From contig BLXT01001350.1 of assembly GCA_019648995.1 (NCBI GenBank), positions 1,474,060 to 1,500,099 of the forward strand: DNA of 26,040 bases, given 5' to 3'. The first letter of the stretch is position 1, and each line of letters begins with the position of its first letter. Positions 10,101-22,100 of this stretch are shown piece by piece. The notes under the pieces were generated by a model. That model searched no databases and was not told where the DNA came from. It was given only the letters and a program-made list of their open reading frames with translations. The position numbers were made by a program, and so were the translations under genes. Source of the DNA: Plakobranchus ocellatus. Its lineage: Eukaryota; Mollusca; Gastropoda; Plakobranchidae.

Positions 10101-13100
10101 GGCAGTTTGATTGAAAAAAAAAGAAAGAATCTCAAATTTGATTGTTGAAGCAAGTCTAAAATTATATGCAAAAAAAAGGACAAATTTATTGGAAATTGTA
10201 AAAGTTATTCAGTTACTTGTAGCGATGACATAAACTTCAGTCTCACATTTTGGGATATTCATCAACTTAATGTTTCTTTCAAGGCTGCCTACATTTAAAA
10301 ATTTATTTTTTTTTTAAGTATCAAATACTTGGATTTCTGAAAATAATAGAAAAACTCAAGACAGAATGGATGAAACTCATATTTTATGCACATTAGTAAC
10401 AACTTTTTGCTTTACCCTCACACCTACAGGATATGACAGCTAAGGACCCATGCAGCAATGGCAATCAGTTTTACATGAGAGATCCTGTGTCGGAGCAGCC
10501 CATTTCCCAGCCTGCCCGACTGCTTGGCGGCAGCGCTCAAAGCCAAGCTGAGGATCCAAAGGAGGACATGGGAAACAAAGTAAGATCCAAAACCAGAAGT
10601 TGAAGAAAAGCTTTGCAGCACATGTTGAAAATACAGTTTAGTTCATTGCTCGGCTAAAATTCTACCGTTTGACATTTCAGAAGATGATATAACAAATCAA
10701 TTGATTTGTAAAAGTAAAATTTAAGGGGGGAAATCGACCATTTTTTTTTTACTTATCACAGGTATTGTGTAAGGTAGTTCAATACACTGATTTACAAGGG
10801 GTAGGAAAAAATGTAAAGGCACAGAGTTTTTTTTCCCTAATTATTGGATCACAAAAGTTGACCTAATCTTGCAATGAATGTTCATAGTTATTATTATCTG
10901 TTTTATGATATGGGATAAGCAAAAAGCAACTCTCGTTTTTTTACTGTTGTTGAAAAAAATTGATGAGTTATTTTTACTGTCGTAATTTTCCTTTTAGCGT
11001 CCTCCGTCAAGAACTTCTTCTTTGGCCAGTCTGAACTTGGTCGATCAAGATGTGAATACAAACAATGAAAGGAAAAGAGTGAAAAGGAAGGCAAGGTCAA
11101 GGTCAAGATCTAAGTCCACAACCAGGTCTAGATCCCGTTCTCGTTCAAACTCCATCACTGGCACAGAGTCGCAGTCAAACACACCAACAAAATCAGCTAA
11201 AGTGAAGAAAAAATCCTCACTTTCCAAAGAAAATGTGTCTTCTTTAGTTCCAAAACTCAACCAGAAAGACGGACAAAAAGCCAAGAAAAAAATAAGGTCT
11301 AGATCCAGTTCAAGGTCCAGGTCAAGGTCAAGATCTCGAAAGCAGAGGAACCAAGCTAATGTTGATGACAGCAGTGACTTTGATTTGATGAGCACAGCTA
11401 GGTCAGAACCCTCTGAAAGTGGAGGTGAGTTTTGTTCAGCTTTTATAAATATTCTATATGTCAAACCTAGAGTTGAAGAGCCTTATGTCATAATGTATGA
11501 TATTTTATCAAATGCCCTGTACGCCACCGTACATCTGGATCTCTTGATGTGGTCAATTCCTGTCAATTTTGTTTAGTTTTTACTCAATGTTTTAGTTTTC
11601 CTCTTCTCATCGCATGCCCCAATAATATTGTTTGACACTTTACTGATAGAAATGTTCAATAGGATTTCTTTGCTATCCATGAAATTTGTAGCAGACTTCT
11701 TCCAAACCATATATTTTTTTTTGCCTCCTTCAGTTATCCAAACCTAACATCTATTTGTGATGACAGGTTCAATATAATATTTGCAGGTTCTATTTCTTGT
11801 TTCCATGGAAATGCTTTTGTGAGGCTTTGTAAATGAAGTACAACTCAAATTTTATACATTTTTTGAGTTGTGAGCATAAAACCTTATAATATATTTTACT
11901 TTTGTCTAGAAAAGCAAGTTTTTATGTAATTCAATTCTACAAAAAAAGTTATGTCATCTGAAAGATTGCACCTGGCTTGGCTTGCTTTTTTGAGTCAATA
12001 AAATGTTTCAAAATGCTCCAGTGCAAAGGTATCCACTGCGGCTTGAGACTCATTTACTTTCAAATTCCCAGATTTACTTGCTAGGATTGCTTTTGTTCTC
12101 TAGAAACCAGTTTTGCTTTTTGTCGCTCATTGGCTTGAGATTATTTTGCACAAATATTTATCTTAGTCCTGTCTCTTGACCTTTTCTTTAATAATACAGG
12201 TGTTTTATGGGTTTGGAGGGGAGGGGGTGGGGGATCTTTTCACTGTTGGGTACCAGCCATTTCTACTTGCTTTCTCACTTAAGGATGTTAAAAAAAATTT
12301 GTAAGCCTTCTTTTGTTTTCTACATTAGCGTATCTTAAAATGCTCATGCTGTGTCCCTCTGGTAAAATTCCTGCAGACTTGCCAACCAGTACCCAACTGC
12401 ATATTTTCCTACACAATACAAAAAGAATGTGCAAATATGCTTCAAGATGTTAGATTACTGATTTTTTTTCTCCCTTGATGCGCAAGAGTCCTTCCAGTCT
12501 CGTATGACCTTGATTCTAGAGCTTAGGGTGACTGAGACTAGATTGATAGAACTGTCTAGAGTCTGGATTTTGTTTCAGCACTGCACTCCCAGCAGTATGG
12601 ATTGTTTCAAGATCCATAAACTTGTTATTTTGAAGCTTTGCATTTTTGCAGTTTGTTTTGTGTGTGTGTTGTTTTTTTTTCTGTTTTAGTTGAATAATAA
12701 TGGATTATCTTGTATATCTTCTATTGAAAAAATGTTTTTTTGCGTTGAAAAAGCACTTTTGTAAAAAAAAAAAAAAAATGCAAAAATTGGGAAAACTGAG
12801 GAGGAACAATAAGCATTATCATTTGGAGGGTTGGTAAGTCTGTTCCTGGGCTTTTCGCTTGATTTCACATTATTTGCAGCTTGCCTCTTGGTGATATCAT
12901 TTTTTTTTTCTTTTTAGTATCAATTTGGTTATTATCTTTTGTAAATATTATCATGATTATCTTAGATGTCAGTCTAAACTTGTTTTTCTAGCCTGTGCCA
13001 AATCGTTAAACCTATACAAATTTTGGCTTAATGTCTGATTTAACAATCTGATTTTTGCAGTCTGCCTGAATGCAGCAACACTAAAGCAGCTGACCAAAGT

Positions 13101-16100
13101 TCACTTTGCCAAAATAAACATTGAGCATTTACAGTTTGCTAAAGCTGGAGATTTATCTGATTCAATTGGAAAACACAAGGGAAGTCGCCCTCCAAAGCCT
13201 CAAAGCATAAAAAAATCTGGGTGAGTAGCATTTGTAGCATTTCTGGTAAGGTCTAATTTCAACATTAATTTTTTTTGCTGCATGGAATGTGTCTAAAGTC
13301 TTTTTGGAAGAGTATGTAAGTGTGATTAGCATCGAGTTTAATACTTTATCACTATAAGGTTAGCAAATTATAAAACCAAAATTTTTAGAAGCAGTATTTT
13401 TTTTTTTATATGGAATACTATGTTAAAAATTTGCAAACACTTTGAACAATTTATATTCCTACCCTTAACTAAGCAAAGCGAATTGATTTTCCTTTGTTTA
13501 ATTGTATTCATTTTGTTTGCCTTTTCAAGAACATACATTTTAGAGTACCACTTTCCATTGAATGGCTCTTTGAAACCAGCGACCTCAGATTACATAACAG
13601 TCCCTTCACAGAAAGTACATAATGAAGGTAAGCTCTAATTGCTCTTGATCTTCTTGTATTATGTTGATTTATTTACTTGCACTTGCATCTCTTGTTTGTA
13701 TTCAAAGGTTCCTTGCTAAGTTATTGTCACTTAAATTTTTTCTTGAAGATATAGAACCATGCCAAACATTTCATTATCAATTACATGTAAAAAGCAAAAT
13801 GCGTCAATTGAATTTCAAAATCACACATATGGCACATGACTGTGTTGTTCATGCATAGTTTAATGAATATTGCATGGATTTTTTTTTTTCTGTAACATGT
13901 AATAGAAGTCCAATCAAAATTATTTTAGAAGCAACAGCACATTTTGTTAGCAGTTAAATCTATCTTCAAATATCTTACCACAACTTGTAGCATTCAAGGT
14001 TATTTTTAACCATTTGAGACGTGTCAGTCAACTTGTCATACTAGCTAGATGGAAAACTCAGTCAATATTCAAATTTGGGAAAGAACTATTGTGAAAATAA
14101 ATTCTGTTTTCCTTCATCTTCGCTTCAGCCATAGTGTTCCAGCACACATCATCCTTCCCTGTTGTGTTTGATGCGGACACTGTTGAAAAATGGTGGAGGT
14201 CGGCATTAGTGTTTCGGTTGTACCACAAAGATGGTCATAGCTCTGTGAGTTAACACTGCTGTTCTTTGGAAACTGTGTATGAAATTGAACAAAAATAATC
14301 TTGTCATGTTTTTTTTAGTGTCTCAGAGTCTATCCCTGGAAATGAGTTCAAAGGACATTAAGAAATACATTTGTACATAATTCATGTATATAAAAAAAAT
14401 TTTTTCTAGTAGTCAGAAGGTTATCCTCACCTCTCAGTGCCATATTTATAACTTTTTTTTTTTTTTTAAATTTAAAAATGTATATAGTAGGTTTCAAATA
14501 AGTTCCATCTGTTTTGTTGTGTGAAAGAAAATGTTGACACATAATTCTAATCTCTCATGCATCAGGCCTTTTTATTTTGAATAAGTAGAGAATGAACACA
14601 ATAGTCACCATTATATAAGTATCTTTGAACAAAACTCTTTTTATTATTTCAGTTACAAAACTAAAAATTTTTACATTTTTATTTGAAGTATTCATCTCAG
14701 TTTGTTTTGTAAGAAACCTAGCTTTTTACTTACCACCACATTCTTCAACATTCTTTAAAATTTTAATTATGTTTTCATTTAATTGAACACAATGCCCATC
14801 ACAAATTCACCTATTTTTATCATTACCTTGTAATCACATTTTGCCTTCAGGCTGTTCTGGTCGGAAGTGGTGGAATATCACTCAAGTCAATAATGCGATC
14901 CCAGAATTTGAGTGTACAAAGAGATATTGAAATTGCAGACAGCAGAAGAAAAGATTTCAGTAATTCATCAAAATCGTCTGCTCTCAACACTTCCATCACC
15001 TCCTTTGGTCAATTAAAGGTCAGATAATACATATTGTATACTGTTTTATATTGTAACAGAGTGCAACCACCAAATGAAAACTTATTTTAATAATACAGAG
15101 GAAACGTAAAAACCTTTTGCCCAAAGTCTAAATTTGTCCTATATCTAGAAAGTTTTGTGCTTTGTTGGGATTTTTTTTCTTTAAGAGGGTGGTCGAAGTG
15201 TTCATCAAATTATTTCACTCATCTATTCCTTTTTTCAATGATTGTTACCGAAATATCTTCGTACAAACATTTTTTTCTAGATTTTTCTTTTCTTCGTAAT
15301 TATTTCTGATCATTTTACTTGAAGATTTCATGTACATTGTATTGAATCAGCTATTTTCTTTGAACAAATTGAAAGTCTCTAACTATGTAAACTTTTCTTA
15401 TTTAAATTTTCTCCCTGCTTTTTAATCGACTTATTTATTTATGATCTCCAGGTGTCTGTAGTGCTGGCTTCAAACAAAGATCAGTCAGATTCTCAGGACT
15501 GGTTTGATGCCAACAGGGACCAAAATTTTGTCAAGTCCATTGAAAAGACACTGGGTAAGACTAGGTGTTTAGCTGCTGTAGTTTTGGTTGATCAACACTG
15601 GCAATCTTTTGTCTTATCCTATAAACTTATGAGGTCTGACTTTTTTTTGTTTGTTTGTTTTGTTTTGGGAAGAAACATAAGACAATCAGTCAAGGTGGCT
15701 CTGTGGAAAGGTGCCAGTTGATAAATAGACATATCTTTGATTATTTTTTACATAATTGCACATAGCTTTTCTGCAAAATATGAAAGGTCTACAAGATAAG
15801 ATAAAATTACAATTGTGTCTTAAGTATTTCAAAATATCATTCGTATTACTTGTAATTATTTATAGTTGCCATCAATCTACATTTCTTTTTTTTTTTGTAC
15901 TTTAGATATTCCTGTGAGTTCTAAGGCTGTCTCTGGCAACCAGCGTGCTGTAGCAGGGCTTCCGCCTCAGTCACCACGTCCGAGACCACAAAACAAACTT
16001 GACACATCATTTCTAAAGCAGCAGTTGAAAGATGCAGAACCGGACAGTTCCAAAGTTTCTCTACCTCAGGCAGACTTTGCCGTAAGTTTTTGGGGTGTTT

Positions 16101-19100
16101 TTGATCCGCGTAGCAATTTCAAGTTTCTTAAGTTGCGTAATATTGTTTGTTGGAAAAAGTTAATTTTATAGAGAGAGGGAGGCTGCAGATCTTTAAAAAC
16201 ATAAAGTTTATAGTGCACTCCTTGAATACTTGGAAAAGTGGATAAAGGGACAGATAAGAGTTCTTGGGCAGTATTTAAAAGGCTGGATATTGTGAATGTT
16301 TTTAGTTTATTTGAAGACAGAGTTATTTAGAGAGCCATACTTTAAAAAATCGGTCATAGCACTGTCACCTGAAGAAAAAGATGGATACAAGCAATTATAA
16401 TGGGGTAGTTTAGTATGAGTCAAATTTTCATATTCAAATGGGGTCACTATTTTTGCCATGATTTTTTCAGCTAGAGAAATCATTTAATTGGCTATAGCTT
16501 GTGATTTAAATTGGCCCTATTAAGACCAGTGTCTGAAAACATTCGAAGGGCATAAATTTTATGAAAAGCTTGTGAAAATTGTGAAATTCACTCTATGCTC
16601 AAAAAAAGTTCACAAAGATAATGCTCATTTTGTTTCATAACACTAACAATTAAAGTTTTGTTGTTTTTGGTGCATTAAGTGGCCTCAAATTATAACATGT
16701 AGCTTCTCTACAAGATTATTTTTAAGGTTTTCTTTCGTTTTTGAAAAACCGGATTAAAAATCACACCATCAAGATAATTAATATGATGAACATGAAACCT
16801 TACATCAAATGTTTGATTGTATATATTAAAAAGAAAAGCTGTTTTTTGTGCAAAGTGACTAATTGCTTTAGCATTTTGTAATGAAATGACCTCTGTTCAT
16901 AACTTTTGGCTTTGCTACTGAAAAATACAAAGGAACTGAAATAAGGGTAAAAAAAAGGCCAAAGAATTGGATGATTAATCTAGGCCTCTGGTGGCTTAAT
17001 CATAAACATATGTTCCAAATGTGAGCTTAATTTAGTTTTTTTTTTATTTATAACACTTGTATAGTTACCAAAACAAGCTATTATAGATGAACATGAATTA
17101 CTTAGTTGTGTGGGTTTTTCAGCTGCTGCCATTGACAAATCTTGAAGAAATGATGTTTTTGTGTGGAAACATTTGTAGGTTTTTATATTAAGATTGAGAT
17201 TCTAGAACTATATTTGAGCATGACATTGAACGAAGAGTTTAGTTCTATCTTCAGCACAGTGAGATAAATCATGACTGATGATATTAATTAAGCTTCAAGT
17301 GACATCAGTCAATAATCAACACAGAGCATTTCTAGGAGACTTCTTTCTAAAAGCCTTGAGCAGGCAGGCCATTTGAGCAAGTTCTATGATATTTTTGTTA
17401 CTTTCAGCAGACAAAATTTGGACTGTTTTGGTTCATTATTTAAAGATGTTATCTACAAAATTGATTCTGTTGGTGAAAGAATTCATAAAACGATTACAAA
17501 TTCTTTCAGCATGAGAATGAAAATAAAGCTCATTTATTTCTGCATCTGTTCATGATATTTTCATAATGATTACATTTATAGTGTCCCTTTACAAGGTATG
17601 CATGTGTGAAATTGACTGTCAAAATTATTGTTGACACCTTTTATAGCCTTTTCAGTGATAATACTATGAAGTATAACTATTGATGCTTTACTCGTTTCAA
17701 CAGAAGAGAAGACAAGCTTTTAGACCGCTTTTTTTAAAATTGTAATTGCATAAAGATGTGTGATTGAAAATATCCATTTAAAACTGTTGAAATGCTTCTT
17801 ATCAGAGAGAGTGCAAACAAAAGCTGGTTAGGGTACTTAATTTTAGGAGATGTAGCTAATTTTTAAATGATGCATATGTGGATGTGTTGCAAAATGTAGT
17901 CAGACATCCTTTGTCATTTTTTGTAAATCCTCTAAGCTCTTACATTTTTTTTTTAAATCTCAGATTGTTTTCCTTTATATAACGTGATTTTTCATGATTA
18001 TGGTCAACACAAGAATTTTTTCAGCTCAGAGGAACAGTAAAGCCTCTGTTAAAAAACAATTTATACTGGTACCATAGAACTAAATTGTAATACTCATTGT
18101 AGTTGCTTGACAAAAACAATATCAACAATAAGCTGCTTCTGACCAAGTAAAATTTCAAGTCAGTGTTAATAGTTCCAAGTGCTTATGACTATGTATGGCT
18201 TTAGTCTGCGGCATATAGAGTTTCAGATCAGCTGAGGAGCTAAAGGATCTACCAATATATGTCTGAAAAGCTTTTGACAATTTTCTCAAACTTCCTTCAC
18301 AGACTCTTCGGCTTCATTCACTTCTGTTGATCCAAGAGGGAAGTGGGATTGGTTTCCATGGAGCTCCTCCCAACCATGGAGGCAATCCTAAAACCCTTGT
18401 AGATCTGGGGGGTGAGTGTTCATTTCTCAGAAGTTTGTAACGGGATGGTGCTTTTTCATTTATTTTTTTTGTTGTTGGTGTGTGTGCATGAGTGGGTGCA
18501 ATATGTGTGTTTATTAATGATGAAAAAATACTTTAATTTTTAATATCTCAATGTATGCTGATTTTGTCGGTGAAGATCTGACAGGAAATGCATTGTCATT
18601 ATTCACTATTTCACAAGCAAATCATGCACTGTTTCCTGTATGTGACTCATTTGAGCTGGCTGCAAAACTTTCAGATTTTTTTTCCATATTTCCTGCAAGA
18701 TTTATACTTCTGAGTTTTTTTTTCCCTTTGTCATATTTTACACCAGTCTAATATCATTAGGTGTAGTATTAGCTGGACAGTATAAAAAGTCAAAGGATGG
18801 TTCTTGATGGGGGCTTGAAAAAATGGAGGTGTCTAATAGCCCCAGTAATTTGAAAGGTTAATAGTGAAAGACTCTCCTACTCTATAAGTAACTAGTGCCA
18901 TGCCTGATAGCCTTTGTTATTTTAGAGGTTATCAGGTCATACCTCTTAGCCTCAAGATTATAATGCCCTGCCTTATATGCTGTATAATTTCATAATTTCA
19001 TTGGTTGCGTTCCATCTGGAAGTGAAAGATAGTAATTGCAATTATGTGATGTATAAGGCAATAGTTTTGACTCATTTTCTAAAGGTAGTAAAGCTCTGTG

Positions 19101-22100
19101 GAGCAATACTGATTTAGAAAAAAAAAGAGGGTGATAACAACCAGCCTTTTGTGGTTGTTGAAATTTGAGATTTTCTCTTTCGTTAAAATTATAGTCACAG
19201 GATCGGTGCCAACATTCATGAAGTATTTTGCTTTAGTGGAAAGCCTTCTGTGGGTTTTTTTTTTAAGATAAGCGCTGAATTAGTTTTATGGTTGACTTTT
19301 GTGGATGAGAATTAAAAAGCAAGAAACTTTAGATGTTGATTTTTATCTCTTTCTTTTGCATAGTAACGTAAGGAGCTTGTAGTTTTTTTAAAATTATGGC
19401 CTATAGTTTTTCCTCACAATGTTAAGCGTTAATTTATCCACATATATTTTAATCTCTTTAAGCCGAATTTTATATGCTTCTATGAAAAATATCAATAATG
19501 AAGTTTTATTTTATTTCTTTTTTTCTCAGGACAAAAATCTGTGATATGCAATACCTATGTGATATGTAAAATGTTATGGTGCAAAGATGCCTTTCACTCT
19601 GATGTATGTTGGGAAACAAACAATCCAAAGTTCAATTTTGCAGAGGTAAGGAAGGAAACTTGCTCGTGAGATTGAGATTGTCTATTCTCAATGAACCATT
19701 AAAAATCTATCTGTAATATATATTTAGTGGCTCTTTGCTGTTTACAGTGACAGAAGATAAAAGATTGATTTTATTAAATATTCAATCAAAGCGTTGAATT
19801 CTCCTTAGAGATTTTAGATACATTCAAACATTGAACATCTGCTCTGTCTATATTCACTTGAAAGCTGATAAAAAGATTCAATCCAATTTATTTTTTCCAC
19901 TTGTATTCAAGGTAACACCAGTGCTGTTAACACCAACTCTACTTGACAGACTGAAAGATAATTATATTATCATCGAAGTGTGGGACAAAAAAATTGTGGC
20001 AGGCGGTGATAAGGTTAGATTTGAGATAGTTTTTAAAAATGTGTTTTTTCCAATAATGCTTATGCTTTGAGTTTCTTACCAGTATATATTTGATAGGTTT
20101 TTTTTAAATACATATTATAAAATGAACTGCATTTACAAGTTTGCATGCATTTGTTTAATGAATATATAAGAACTGTTTTTTAGAAATTCAATATTCTTGG
20201 TTCTATTATTCTTTCAGATTTTTTAGCCTAGATTTTGTTGGAAGTTTTTTTTGTTTGTTTGTAGGTTGTTTTTTTTTTTATTAAGATTTTTATGTTACTT
20301 TATAGAGGGCCAAGTTTGTTCTCTTCAATTTTATTGACATTTAGAAGAATATAACTTTTAAATTGTTCTTTTTTTTCTCTAAAATACAGCTTTCGATGGT
20401 CAAATATGTGAATAAGACCATGTGTCTTTCTTGTCACATCTTGAATAAATATCTGACTACTGACTTTTGAAAATTTATGAACTTTCTTTCTTCAGCTTGT
20501 TGGAATGGTCAAACTAAGTCTTCAACAATTCTACCTGTCATTCCGGGATCGGAAAATTGCTAAAGCTTTGCTAAGCTCAGAGGTATGCTGTTTTTTCTGT
20601 CAGTGTTTGCTTTATCATGTGGAGGCATTTTAATGATGTATGTGGAAAAGAAAAATACTGTGTATGACTGCTTTTTTTCGTGATAAAGTTCACCCATCAA
20701 AGTTCCTCTCCATGCTCACTTGTATTTCACTTCTTTGTGTACATTATGTCATTAAGTTTTACAAACATGTTTTTGATTCTTATACCTACAGTATCCTGTA
20801 GTGGCCCTTGACAACCTTATGCCAGTAGTTGATCCATTCACTGGACACCATGTCGGTCAGTTGAAAGTATTACTGGCCATGGGCTCAGAAATACAGGTAA
20901 ATACAATTGTTTTTTTCTAATCAAAGGTTGCCTGTTTCATGTGAAAATACAATGATAGAAAATATTAGTTTAGAAAAGGTTTTTGGTTAGATATCAGGGG
21001 AGTTCATGGAACACATATTTAAAAGGAACGTATTCAATCATTCAGGACATTAGCTGAGTATTTTTTTCCTTTCGGGGTTTAAAGGTTTATTATTCCGTGT
21101 TAAAACCTGATGTGTTGCACAAAACAGTTGGCGGGAGATTTTAAAGCAAATGTAGCCTTTTAATTTTATTTTATTTTTTTTTTTTTTTGTTATTTGGAGA
21201 TAGATGGGAATGAAAGAAAGAAGAGACAAGCAATGAGAATCGAGCTATGTGAAAAGAAAAAAAGGGTCATGTAAAAGTTTGATTGAACTTCCCTACATGA
21301 TCACAATCATTTAAAAGTTTATGCAAAGCCTGGGCTGTTTTGTTCACACCTTGGACAAATACAATTTTCAGATGTTTTAAATTGCCCATATGTTTTTCAA
21401 CTGATCAATGAATTTAATTTTGACCAATGATTCGGACTTAGGTTTATGCTCTCAAGAAGTTGAAAATAATCGGCCTTCATTATTTTTTTTTAAATAAAAG
21501 TAAGATGGAAACCAGAAACTTGCCCTTAAGTATATTTTTATTGTTTGTGATGGTTTAAGGTATCAAATCTGAAGACCATCACTCTGGGCTTTGGCAGTGT
21601 GCAGCAGGTGTCAGGTAAACTACAGAACCAGAGAGAAGATCACGGCTCAGCACAGAATGAGAGCCACCCTGTTGGTACAGGTTGGTACAGCTTTTTTTTT
21701 ATTATTTCTTTTGTCTGCCATTGTAATCTATCAAAAACAAAAAAATGTAAAATGTTTTATAAGATCATTCTCTTTGAGTGACTTAAATGTTAGGTTCTGT
21801 AATTTTTAATATTTCAGATTATCAAGTTACATTTGTCCAAATGAATGAGAAGTATAATTTTATTTGTTTTTTAATCAAATTATTTAGAATCTGCGAATTT
21901 TGCAATAGTGAAAATGGATAGAACTGTGTTGATTCTTTGTTAAAATATATTTATGTCCGAAGAAAAGTAGACGCAGACATGATTTTTATCACAAGCTTGT
22001 GATTTGCTAAGCATGGTTCCTTAAGACTGGTCTCAAGATATGTATAACAAAATTGGAGAAAAATCAACAAAATAGATTTAATTGTTTGTTAGAACCTATT

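Larger units (their letters stand above)
9379..10429 (+). other. Intron 9 (1,051 bp) with a foreign-looking segment
   Basis: From about 9471 to 10060 the sequence loses the T-run character of the other introns and becomes richer in G+C, with an imperfect inverted repeat at its left end, a G11 run (9846-9856) and open frames on both strands. The rest is ordinary intron leading to the acceptor CCTACAG. Confidence 0.6.

Noticed and set aside
11094-11330. AGGTCA direct repeats and TCAAGGTCA nuclear-receptor-like half-sites (11097-11105, 11322-11330)
   Set aside because: They are explained by repeated AGG-TCA codons for Arg-Ser; nothing else points to a regulatory role.
11045-11464. 139-codon minus-strand ORF rich in Leu-Asp repeats
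   Set aside because: It is the antisense shadow of the Arg-Ser codons of exon 11; AGRTCN repeats read backwards give Leu and Asp codons.
18516-18581. ATGATGA followed by CTGA, suggesting a C/D box snoRNA in intron 18
   Set aside because: The bases flanking the two boxes do not form a terminal stem, and no convincing C'/D' pair is present.
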